Made by a program: the position numbers and the translations under genes
The notes under the pieces: generated by a model
Database searches by the model: none
Told to the model about the DNA's origin: nothing
Seen by the model: the letters and a program-made list of their open reading frames with translations, nothing else
DNA from: Rugamonas apoptosis
GTDB taxonomy: Bacteria; Pseudomonadota; Gammaproteobacteria; Burkholderiales; Burkholderiaceae_D
Length of the DNA stretch: 64,000 nucleotides
NCBI RefSeq assembly: GCF_014042355.1
Contig: NZ_JACEZU010000004.1
Span: 310,001-374,000, forward strand
Reading direction: 5' to 3'
Part shown: piece by piece, positions 53,018 through 61,458 of the stretch
Layout: each line of letters begins with the position of its first letter
How positions within the stretch are numbered: position 1 is the stretch's first letter

Positions 53018-53734
53018 ATGACCGACCCCGCACTGCGATTCCACCAGCTTGCCAAGCGTTATGGCGACACCAGCGTGCTGCGCGGCGTGGATCTGGAGGT
53101 GGCGGCCGGCGAATGTGTGGCGCTGGTGGGCGTGAACGGCGCCGGCAAGACCAGCCTGATGAAATGCCTGCTCGATTTTTGCGCGGTCGATGGCGGCACC
53201 ATAGAAATATTCGGCCGCGACCACCGCCAGCCGGCCGCGCGCGCGCCGCTCGGGTTTCTGCCGGAACGCTTCACCCCGCCCTACTACCTGACGGGGGCGG
53301 AATTCATACAGTACATCCTGACCTTGCAGGGCCACGCGGCCGAACCGGCCGCCATCGACGGCATGGTGCAGGCGCTGGACCTGGAGGTATCGGCCTTGAA
53401 ACGCACCGTGCGCAGCTACTCCAAAGGCATGACCCAAAAGCTGGGCCTGGCTGCATGTTTGCTGGCGCCCAAGGCCCTGTACGTGCTGGACGAACCGACC
53501 AGCGGCCTGGACCCGAAAGCCCGCGCCCTGCTCAAGGCCCAGCTGCTGGCCAGGCGCGCGGCCGGCAGCGCCCTGTTCCTCACCTCCCACCTGCTGGCTG
53601 ACGTGGACGAGCTGTGCGACCGCATGGCCATCCTGCACGACGGCCAGATCCGCTACGCCGGCACCCCGGCCGACTGCCGTGCCCGCTACCAGGCCGACAG
53701 CCTGGAGCAGGCTTTCCTGCGCTGCATCGCCTGA
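53018..53734 (+). CDS. ABC transporter ATP-binding protein without a permease
   Basis: A 238-residue ABC ATPase: Walker A GVNGAGKTS near residue 39, Q-loop area FLPERFTPPYY, signature YSKGMTQK near 132, Walker B LYVLDEPTSGLDP and the switch His in TSHLL. It resembles the CcmA/NatA-like export ATPases that pair with ABC-2 permeases, but no permease gene is near. It is 10 bases upstream of the ExeA-like gene and so appears to lead the second pilus/secretion cluster. Confidence 0.88.
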   Translation: MTDPALRFHQLAKRYGDTSVLRGVDLEVAAGECVALVGVNGAGKTSLMKCLLDFCAVDGGTIEIFGRDHRQPAARAPLGFLPERFTPPYYLTGAEFIQYILTLQGHAAEPAAIDGMVQALDLEVSALKRTVRSYSKGMTQKLGLAACLLAPKALYVLDEPTSGLDPKARALLKAQLLARRAAGSALFLTSHLLADVDELCDRMAILHDGQIRYAGTPADCRARYQADSLEQAFLRCIA

Positions 53735-53744
53735 GGCCGCCACC

Positions 53745-54761
53745 ATGTACCGTTCCCATTTCGGCCTGCACGAATCGCCATTCGGCATCACGCCCAACCC
53801 CGCCTTCTTCTACGCCGGCAACACGCGCGGCGAAATCCTGCAGGCGCTGCTGTACGTGGTCAGCCATGGCGAAGGCATCATCAAGGTCACGGGCGAGGTG
53901 GGCAGCGGCAAGACCATGCTGTGCCGCATGCTGGAAAGCCAGTTGCCGCCCCATATAGAAGTGATCTACCTGGTCAACCCCAGCCTGTCGCCGCTGGAAG
54001 CGCTGTTCGCCATCGCCAGCGAACTGGGCTTGCAGCCGGCCGGCAAACGGGGCGACGAAGTGCTGCGCGAACTGCATGCCGACCTGATCGCCAAGCACAG
54101 CGCCGGCAAGCAGGTCGTGCTGCTGGTGGAGGAAGCACAAGCGATGCCGTTGGCCACGCTGGAGGAAATCCGGCTGCTGACCAACCTCGAGACGGCCCGC
54201 AACAAGCTGCTGCAGATCGTGCTGTTCGGCCAGCCGGAACTGGACGAACACCTGGACCTGGCCAGCATGCGCCAGTTGAAGGAACGCATCACCCACAGCT
54301 TCGAAGTGCCGGCCATGGCGCCGGAACTGGTGCCCGAATTCCTCGACTTCCGGTTGCGCGCGGCCGGCCACACGGGCCCGGCCCTGTTCAGCCAGAAGGC
54401 AGCATTGCGCATCGCGCGCGCTTCAGGCGGCATCGTACGGCGCATTAATATCCTGGCCGACAAGGCTTTGCTGGCGGCCTACGCGGCCGATGCGGACTTG
54501 GTGGAGGTCGGCCACGTCAATAATGCGATACAAGATTCACCATTCAAATCAAAAAACAGTATCATTTCGCATGCCACGACGGCCATGTCGCTGATCATCG
54601 TGCTGTTGTTGGCCGGCATCGCCTGGCTGCTGTGGCGCCCGCCCGTGCCGGCCCCGGTCCGGCCCGCCGCCGCAAGCCAAGCCGCGCTGGCGCCCGCCGT
54701 AAGCCAGGCCGTGCCGGCGCCCGCGGGGGCGCCCGCGTCCGGCAAATATTTGCCGCAATGA
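53745..54761 (+). CDS. MshM/ExeA-like AAA ATPase of the second cluster
   Basis: A 338-residue paralogue of MshM: YRSHFGLHESPFGITPNPAFF at the N-terminus, Walker A GEVGSGKT near 52 and Walker B VLLVEEAQAM, where the usual DE is EE. LLTNLETARNKLLQIVLFGQPELD is nearly the same as in MshM. A membrane segment (about 280-303) is followed by a short Ala/Pro periplasmic tail. Probably helps localise the secretin encoded next. The ATG at 53745 is chosen by family N-terminus; the longer frame overlaps the ABC gene. Confidence 0.9.
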   Translation: MYRSHFGLHESPFGITPNPAFFYAGNTRGEILQALLYVVSHGEGIIKVTGEVGSGKTMLCRMLESQLPPHIEVIYLVNPSLSPLEALFAIASELGLQPAGKRGDEVLRELHADLIAKHSAGKQVVLLVEEAQAMPLATLEEIRLLTNLETARNKLLQIVLFGQPELDEHLDLASMRQLKERITHSFEVPAMAPELVPEFLDFRLRAAGHTGPALFSQKAALRIARASGGIVRRINILADKALLAAYAADADLVEVGHVNNAIQDSPFKSKNSIISHATTAMSLIIVLLLAGIAWLLWRPPVPAPVRPAAASQAALAPAVSQAVPAPAGAPASGKYLPQ

Positions 54762-54852
54762 AACGTAATAGTTGCTGGACCAGTTAAATTGTAAGATCAT
54801 GTCGACTAGAATTCCAAAAGCACAACATTCAGCGCAAGGGGCGGACAGAACA

Positions 54853-56781
54853 ATGAAAAATCACGTTGCTCCCTTGATCCCGGCCCTGTGCGGCGTGCTG
54901 CTGGCCGGCTGCGCCAGTGCGCCCGTGCCCGACGCGCGCAGCCATATCACGGAAGCGCCCCGTGCGGCCGGCGCCATCCCCGAGCCGGTGCAGGAAAGCG
55001 TGGCGCTGCCCCCGCCCAAGGCGGCCGCCAAGGTCGAGACCTACAGCGTCACCGTGCACAAGGTGCCGGTGCAGTCGTTGCTGTTCGCGCTGGCGCGCGA
55101 CGCCGGCCTGAACGTGGACATCCACCCCGGTATCGAAGGCACCGTCACGCTCAACGCGCTGGACCAGACCATGCCCCAGCTGCTGAACCGCATCGCCAAG
55201 CAGGTCGACATGCGGTATGAGATCGACGGCAACAACCTGGTGGTGCAGCCGGACTCGCCCGTGTGGCGCAACTACAAGATCGATTACGTCAACATCGCGC
55301 GCAGCACCAGCAGCAGCGTCAACATCGCCACCCAGATCTCGACCACGGGCGGCGGTTCGTCCAGCAACGTCAACACCGGCTCCACCAACAGCCCCAGCGC
55401 CCTCAACAGCACCGGCAGTGGCGGCTCGGGCAACAACAATTCGACCACCTCCGTCAACAACCGTTCGGACAATAATTTCTGGTACAGCCTGGAAAAGAAC
55501 ATCCGCGACATGCTGCGCCCGTCCAACCTGTACGACACGCCGATCGACCCGCTGGCCGCGTTCCACGAGCAGCCCGCCAACGCCTCCGCGCAAAGCCAGG
55601 CCATGGCCATGCAGCAGCAACAGCAGCAAAACAACCAGGGCAACCAGATGACGCCGGCCATCTTCAACCCGCAAGGCGCGGCCGCGTTCAACGCCAATCC
55701 GGCCGCCCAGCAGCAGCAACAGTTGCAGATGCAGGAAAAGCAGGCCGCCATCAAGAACCAGGCCTCCGTCATCACCAATATCGAAGGCGGGCTGATCGCC
55801 GTGCGCGCCACCAGCCGCCAGCACGAGAAGATCCAGGAATTCCTCGACATCGTGCTGGGCGCGGCCAAGCGCCAGGTGCTGATCGAGGCCACCATCATCG
55901 AAGTGCGGCTGAGCGACCAGTACCAGCAAGGCATTAACTGGAGCAGCATGGGCAAAGGCGGCCTCAAGCTCATCCAGGGCCAGGTGGGCAACGCCACCCT
56001 GCCGTCCGACGTCACCCCCGGCACCTCGCCCGGCGTGTTCGTGCTCAATTACGCCAACCCCACTTCGCGCCTGGGCAACATCGCCACCACCATTCAATTG
56101 CTGGAAACGTTCGGCAAGGTCAAAGTGCTGTCGAGCCCCAAGATCAGCGTGCTCAACAACCAGACCGCGCTGCTCAAGGTGGTGGACAACAACGTGTTCT
56201 TCACCATCAAGGTGACGCCGGCCGTGCTGGGCACCAACGGCGCCATCAGCACCCCCGCCACCTATGAATCGCGGCTGGAGACGGTGCCGGTCGGTTTCGT
56301 GATGAGCGTCACGCCCCAGATTTCCGACAGCGACGAAGTCACCCTCAACGTACGCCCCACCATCACCCGCGTGGTCGGCTACGTGCAAGACCCCAACCCG
56401 GCGCTGGCGGCCGGCCAGGTGGTGAGCAAGGTGCCCGTGATCCAGGCCCGTGAGCTGGAATCGATCATGAAGGTGTCCAGCGGCCAGGTGGCCGTGATGG
56501 GCGGCCTGATGCAGGATTCGGTCGACAACACCAAGGATGGCGTGCCGGGCCTGAGCGCGCTGCCCGTGGTGGGCAACCTGTTCTCCTACCGTAACGAGAG
56601 CAATGTCAAGACGGAGCTGGTGATCTTCATGCGGCCGGTAGTGGTCAAGGACGCCAGCATCAACGGCGACTTCCGGGATTACCGCTACCTGTTGCCCAAC
56701 CAGGACACGCCCGCGCCCGCGCCCATGCCGGCGGCCACGCCCGGCGGCCCGGTCGCACCATTGAAGGCGGAGGGAACATGA
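54853..56781 (+). CDS. Lipoprotein secretin of the second cluster (MshL/PilQ-like)
   Basis: A 642-residue secretin. Lipobox LLAGC sets Cys20. An N0/STN domain (about 55-135) leads to a Ser/Asn/Gly-rich linker (about 165-220) and a Gln-rich stretch (about 255-320), then N1 and the secretin core (VLIEATIIEVRLSDQYQQGINW, LSSPKISVLNNQTALLKVVDN, VPGLSALPVVGNLFSYR). It would be the outer-membrane channel. The start at 54853 is set by the lipobox; it overlaps the next gene by four bases. Paralogue of mshL at 41239. Confidence 0.9.
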   Translation: MKNHVAPLIPALCGVLLAGCASAPVPDARSHITEAPRAAGAIPEPVQESVALPPPKAAAKVETYSVTVHKVPVQSLLFALARDAGLNVDIHPGIEGTVTLNALDQTMPQLLNRIAKQVDMRYEIDGNNLVVQPDSPVWRNYKIDYVNIARSTSSSVNIATQISTTGGGSSSNVNTGSTNSPSALNSTGSGGSGNNNSTTSVNNRSDNNFWYSLEKNIRDMLRPSNLYDTPIDPLAAFHEQPANASAQSQAMAMQQQQQQNNQGNQMTPAIFNPQGAAAFNANPAAQQQQQLQMQEKQAAIKNQASVITNIEGGLIAVRATSRQHEKIQEFLDIVLGAAKRQVLIEATIIEVRLSDQYQQGINWSSMGKGGLKLIQGQVGNATLPSDVTPGTSPGVFVLNYANPTSRLGNIATTIQLLETFGKVKVLSSPKISVLNNQTALLKVVDNNVFFTIKVTPAVLGTNGAISTPATYESRLETVPVGFVMSVTPQISDSDEVTLNVRPTITRVVGYVQDPNPALAAGQVVSKVPVIQARELESIMKVSSGQVAVMGGLMQDSVDNTKDGVPGLSALPVVGNLFSYRNESNVKTELVIFMRPVVVKDASINGDFRDYRYLLPNQDTPAPAPMPAATPGGPVAPLKAEGT

Positions 56782-58454
56782 GCCTGCTGATGCAAGCGCT
56801 GAAAAAAGCCGAGCGCGCCAAACAGAACAGCATTCCGGAGACGGAACTGGAAAAACCGTCCGAGGCGTTCGACGACCTGCTGGCGCTGACGCCGCAGGAA
56901 GCCACGCCCCCGGCCGCCGCCAGCGACAACGAATTCATGCTCGACCTGGAACCGCTGGACGGCCCCGCCACCGCCTCGGCGCCCGCCCGCGCGCCCGCCG
57001 CCAGCGCCGCGCCGCCGGCCGCGCTGGAGGCGTCGCTGGAACCGTTGTCGTTCGATGTGCAACCGCCCATCCCCGTGCTGTCCGTGGCCGACGAAGCGAT
57101 CCACGATCCCGTTCCGCCCCAGGCCCGCCACCAGGAGCAGGCGCGGCCAACGCCGCCCGCCACCGCCCAGGCGGCCGCGCAGGCGGCCCAGGCCAGCCAG
57201 AACGGCGCCAGCGACAGCCGCGCCGGCGCCGCCAAGCCGGATGCCCCCCGCGGCGCGGCGCGTGCGCGCGCGGCCGCCGCCGCGGCCATGAGCAAGGAGC
57301 CGGCCGGCCTGGACCCGGCCAAGATCCGGCTGGCCGTGCTGAGCGGTATCGCCGTACTGATCGCCGCCGTATTCGGCTACATCTACTGGCAAGCGACGAC
57401 GGCGCCCGGCCCCGGCGCGCGCCTGCCCATGGTGCCCATGCCCCCGCCCGGCGCCACCGGCACCACCCCGGCCCAGCTCGTGGTGGCATCGCCTCCCCCG
57501 GCGGCCAGTGCGCCGGACGCGGCCGCCGCCCCCGGCATGGCGGCGGTCACGCCAGCCGCCATGCCGGGGGCCGCGCCAGCGCCGCCTGTCGCCGCGCCAG
57601 CCGTTCCGGCGAAACCGCTGAGCGCCAGCGCGGCGGCGGCCCTGGCCGCCCGTGAGGAAAACGAGCGCCGCATGCAGCAACGTGAAATGATGCTGTCCCT
57701 GCAGGAACGGGGCGGCGCCTTGCCGCAGGCCGGCCCCGGTGCCAGCCCCGGTTTCGCCCCCCCTGCCACGCCCGCCCCGGGCATGCCGGCACCAGGCACG
57801 TCCGGCCCGGACACCCTGGCGCCCCTGGCCGCACCCGACAGCGCCGACATCAGGGTGGCCCGCAGCAACGTGCCGCAGCAGGCCGATCCGGCCCTGCAAA
57901 ACGGCTACCAGGCGTTCAACAGCGGCGACCTGGCGCGCGCCCAGCAGCAATACGAGCTGGCCCTGCGCACCGACCCCAACAACCGCGACGCGCTGCTGGG
58001 CACGGCCGCCGTGGCGCTGCGCCAGCGCCAGGACCAGCGCGCCGCCGCCATCTACAGCCGCCTGCTGGACCTGGATCCGAACGATGGCGACGCGCTGGCC
58101 GGCCTGATGGGCTTGCGCCAGGGCGATGCGGCCCAGTCCGAGCTGCGCCTGAAGAACGTGCTCAGCCGCACGCCGGACGCGGCGCCAGTCCAGTTCGCGC
58201 TGGGCAACCTGTACGCGCGCCAGGGCCGCTGGCCGGAGGCGCAGCAAGCCTACTTCCGGGCTTGGTCGGCCGCGCCCGGCAACGCCGACTACGCCTACAA
58301 CCTGGCCATCGGGCTGGACCGCCTGAACCAGGGCAAGCTGGCGCTCACCTATTACCAGAAGGCGCTGGCGCTGGCCCAGGATACGCCGGCCAGCGTCGAC
58401 CGCGCGGCCCTGCGCCTGCGCATCCAGCAGCTGACCCACCCCGGCCAGCAATGA
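56778..58454 (+). CDS. GspB/MshN-like TPR protein of the second cluster
   Basis: A 558-residue bitopic protein. The N-terminus MSLLMQALKKAERAKQN is the GspB/MshN-type cytoplasmic motif; a long Ala/Pro-rich region leads to a membrane segment (about 182-206), then a second Ala/Pro/Met-rich linker and periplasmic TPR repeats (about 370-555, NGYQAFNSGDLARAQQQYELA and FALGNLYARQGRWPEAQQAY). Likely links the ATPase complex to the secretin through the cell wall. Overlaps the secretin stop by four bases (ATGA). Confidence 0.82.
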   Translation: MSLLMQALKKAERAKQNSIPETELEKPSEAFDDLLALTPQEATPPAAASDNEFMLDLEPLDGPATASAPARAPAASAAPPAALEASLEPLSFDVQPPIPVLSVADEAIHDPVPPQARHQEQARPTPPATAQAAAQAAQASQNGASDSRAGAAKPDAPRGAARARAAAAAAMSKEPAGLDPAKIRLAVLSGIAVLIAAVFGYIYWQATTAPGPGARLPMVPMPPPGATGTTPAQLVVASPPPAASAPDAAAAPGMAAVTPAAMPGAAPAPPVAAPAVPAKPLSASAAAALAAREENERRMQQREMMLSLQERGGALPQAGPGASPGFAPPATPAPGMPAPGTSGPDTLAPLAAPDSADIRVARSNVPQQADPALQNGYQAFNSGDLARAQQQYELALRTDPNNRDALLGTAAVALRQRQDQRAAAIYSRLLDLDPNDGDALAGLMGLRQGDAAQSELRLKNVLSRTPDAAPVQFALGNLYARQGRWPEAQQAYFRAWSAAPGNADYAYNLAIGLDRLNQGKLALTYYQKALALAQDTPASVDRAALRLRIQQLTHPGQQ

Positions 58455-58515
58455 GTGAGCAATAGGCCAGCAATCAGCACGCGGCGCCCACCGGCGCCGG
58501 CACACACGGAACACC

Positions 58516-60249
58516 ATGGCAGAACAACCTAAAATCCCGCTCGGCAAGCTGCTGATCCAGAAAGGCGTGATCAGCGAGGACCAGCTGCGCATCGCCCTGA
58601 TCGAGCAAAAGCGCAGCCAGGAGCCGCTGGGCAAGCTGCTCATCACGCTCGGTTTCGTCACCGAGGCCACGGTGCGCGAGGCGCTGTCGAAGAACCTGAA
58701 CCAGCAGAGCGCCGACCTGAACAGCCTGGTGGTGGACGCCATCGCCCTCAAGCTGATCCCCAAGGACGTGGCCAAGCGCTACCGGGTGTTCCCCATCGTC
58801 TACGAGCGCCACAGCGACAACCTGATCCTGGCCATGTCCGACACCAGCAACATCGTGGCGCTGGACCAGATCAGCGCCATGCTGGTCAAGGGCATCACCA
58901 TCACGCCCCTGCTGGCGGGCGAATCGGACATCCAGCGCGCCATCGACCAGTACTACGGCTTCGAACTGTCGATCGACGGCATCCTGCATGAAATCGAGAC
59001 GGGCGAAGTCAATTACGCCAGCATGGGCGGCAATACCTCGGACGAGTACAGCCAGCCCATGGTGCGCCTGATCGACGCGCTGCTGGCCGACGCCGTGCAG
59101 AACGGCGCCTCCGACATCCACTTCGAGCCCGAGCAATCGTTCCTGCGCATCCGCTACCGCATCGACGGCATCCTGCGCCAGATCCGCAGCCTGCACAAAT
59201 CGTACTGGCCGGCCATGGCGGTGCGCCTGAAGGTGATCTCGAACATGAACATCGCCGAGACGCGCGCCCCCCAGGACGGCCGCATCTCGATCAAGTTCTC
59301 GGGCCGCCAGATCGACTTCCGCGCCTCGGCCCAGCCCACCACCCACGGCGAGAACGTGGTGCTGCGCGTGCTGGACCGCCAGAAAGGCATCGTGCCGCTG
59401 GACGGCCTGGGCCTGGGCGAGACGGAACTGAACCTGCTCAAGCTGATGATCGCGCGCCCCGACGGCGTGATCCTCGTGACGGGCCCGACCGGCTCGGGCA
59501 AGACCACCACCCTGTATTCCATCCTCAACCACATCAACACGGAAAGCGTCAACATCATGACGCTGGAAGACCCGGTGGAATACCCGATGAACATGATCCG
59601 CCAGACCTCGGTCAACGAATCGGCCAAGATGGGCTTCGCGGACGGGATCCGTTCCATGATGCGGCAAGACCCCGACATCATCCTGGTGGGCGAGATCCGC
59701 GACCAGGAAACGGCCGAGATGGCGTTCGCCGCCGCCATGACGGGCCACCAGGTCTATTCCACGCTGCACACCAATTCAGCCATCGGTTCCGTCACCCGCC
59801 TGCTCGACATCGGCATCCTGCCCGACATCATGGCCGGCAACATCATCGGCATCGTGGCCCAGCGCCTGGTGCGCAAGCTGTGCACCCATTGCCGCGAACC
59901 GTTCGAGGCCGACCCGCTGGAACGCCGCCTGCTGGGCCTGCCCACGCCAGCGGCCGACGATGGCGAGCAGGCGCCGCTGGCGCCGCAGACCATCTACCGC
60001 GCCGTCGGCTGCGAGCGTTGCGCGCACCAGGGCTACAAGGGCCGCATCGCCATCATGGAACTGCTCAAGATGACGGGCGAGCTCGATGAACTGATCGCCC
60101 GCCGCGCCTCCTCGCGCGAACTGAAGACGGCGGCCACGGCCGGCGGCTTCCACTCGCTGGTGGACGACGGCGTGCGGCGCGTGCTGGAAGGCGTGACCAC
60201 GCTGGAGGAAGTGGCGCGCGTGGTGGACCTGACTGACAGGCTGAGCTGA
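58516..60249 (+). CDS. GspE/MshE-type assembly ATPase of the second cluster
   Basis: A 577-residue GspE/PilB ATPase. The MshEN-like N-terminus has two 24-residue motifs (8-31 and 37-60) with the same spacing as in MshE, but each begins PLG instead of RLG/KLG, and the last Gln of the second is Asn. The ATPase part is complete: Walker A GPTGSGKTTTLYS near 322, LVGEIRDQETAEMA, and a four-Cys motif (CTHC and CERC). It should power pilin or pseudopilin assembly. Its stop and the next ATG overlap as TGATG. Confidence 0.93.
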   Translation: MAEQPKIPLGKLLIQKGVISEDQLRIALIEQKRSQEPLGKLLITLGFVTEATVREALSKNLNQQSADLNSLVVDAIALKLIPKDVAKRYRVFPIVYERHSDNLILAMSDTSNIVALDQISAMLVKGITITPLLAGESDIQRAIDQYYGFELSIDGILHEIETGEVNYASMGGNTSDEYSQPMVRLIDALLADAVQNGASDIHFEPEQSFLRIRYRIDGILRQIRSLHKSYWPAMAVRLKVISNMNIAETRAPQDGRISIKFSGRQIDFRASAQPTTHGENVVLRVLDRQKGIVPLDGLGLGETELNLLKLMIARPDGVILVTGPTGSGKTTTLYSILNHINTESVNIMTLEDPVEYPMNMIRQTSVNESAKMGFADGIRSMMRQDPDIILVGEIRDQETAEMAFAAAMTGHQVYSTLHTNSAIGSVTRLLDIGILPDIMAGNIIGIVAQRLVRKLCTHCREPFEADPLERRLLGLPTPAADDGEQAPLAPQTIYRAVGCERCAHQGYKGRIAIMELLKMTGELDELIARRASSRELKTAATAGGFHSLVDDGVRRVLEGVTTLEEVARVVDLTDRLS

Positions 60250-61451
60250 TGCCCCAATACATCTACCGCGCCATGGATGCCGCCGGCCAGCTGTTGCCCG
60301 GCAATATGGACGCCGCCAACGAGCCGGACCTGGAACTGCGTTTGAGCCGCATGGGCCTGGACCTGGTCGATTGCAAGGCCACGCGCCAGAAAGTGGTGAC
60401 CATCAAGCGCGTCATCACGCGCAAGGACTTGATCAACTTCTGCTTCCACATGGAGCAGTTGACGGCGGCCGGCGTGCCCATCCTGGAAGGCCTGGACGAT
60501 TTGCGCGAAAGCATGGACCACCCCCGCTTCCGCGAAGTGATCACCGACCTGATCGAAAGCATCGAAGGGGGCTTGCAACTGTCGACCGCGCTGGCCGCCT
60601 ACCCGGACGTGTTCGACGTCACCTTCACCAGCCTGATCTCGGCCGGCGAGCACAGCGGCAAGCTGGCCGAAGTGTTCAAGAACCTGTCGGAAAGCTTGAA
60701 ATGGCAGGACGAACTGGCAGCCCAGACCAAGAAAATGATCATGTACCCGGCCGTGGTGGGCGTGGTGGTGACGGGTGTGACCTTCTTCCTGATGATTTAT
60801 CTGGTGCCGCAACTGACGGCCTTCATCAAAAACATGGGCAACACGCTGCCGCTGCACACGCGGGCCCTGATTTTCGTGTCCAACATCTTCATCCACTACT
60901 GGTATGTGCTGCTGGCCCTGCCCGTGGCGGCGTGGTTCGGCGTCAAGACCTGGCTGGCCCGCAGCGAAACGGCACGCTACCGGTTCGACGCGCTGCAATT
61001 GCGGATCTGGATGGTGGGGCCGGTGCTGCACAAGGTGATCCTGGCCCGCTTTGCCACCTTCTTCGCGCTCATGTATGCTTCCGGCATCACCATCCTCGAA
61101 TGCATCCGCCTGTCCGAAGGCATCGTCGGCAACCGCGTGGTGGCAGCCGGGCTGCGCCAGGCGGCGCGCCTGATTTCCGAAGGCCAGGGCGTGACGGCCG
61201 CGTTCCAGAACACGGGCATCTTCCCGCCACTGGTGATCCGCATGCTCAAGGTGGGCGAAGCCACCGGCGCGCTCGATGGCGCGCTGCGCAACGTGGCCTA
61301 TTTCTACAACCGTGAAGTCAAGGAAATGATCGAGAAGGTGCAGGCGATGATAGAACCGGCCATCACCGTGGTCCTGGGCCTGCTGCTGGGCTGGATCATG
61401 CTGTCGGTGCTGGGCCCGATTTACGACACGATCAGCAAGATCAAGACCTGA
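60249..61451 (+). CDS. GspF/MshG-type platform protein of the second cluster
   Basis: A 400-residue GspF-family inner-membrane protein with two T2SSF domains (about 65-190 and 265-390) and membrane segments near 168-192, 212-232 and 370-390. The N-terminus MPQYIYRAMDAAGQLLPGNMDA is typical of the family. Signature-like PILEGLDDLRESMDHPRFREVI and GITILECIRLSEGIVGNRVV mark the two repeats. Translationally coupled to the ATPase gene. Confidence 0.93.
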   Translation: MPQYIYRAMDAAGQLLPGNMDAANEPDLELRLSRMGLDLVDCKATRQKVVTIKRVITRKDLINFCFHMEQLTAAGVPILEGLDDLRESMDHPRFREVITDLIESIEGGLQLSTALAAYPDVFDVTFTSLISAGEHSGKLAEVFKNLSESLKWQDELAAQTKKMIMYPAVVGVVVTGVTFFLMIYLVPQLTAFIKNMGNTLPLHTRALIFVSNIFIHYWYVLLALPVAAWFGVKTWLARSETARYRFDALQLRIWMVGPVLHKVILARFATFFALMYASGITILECIRLSEGIVGNRVVAAGLRQAARLISEGQGVTAAFQNTGIFPPLVIRMLKVGEATGALDGALRNVAYFYNREVKEMIEKVQAMIEPAITVVLGLLLGWIMLSVLGPIYDTISKIKT

Positions 61452-61458
61452 GGCCGCC

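Noticed and set aside
54799..54853. Earlier start for the second secretin (MSTRIPK)
   Set aside because: It would bury the lipoprotein signal and lipobox 18 residues into the chain; ATG 54853 gives a proper signal peptide.
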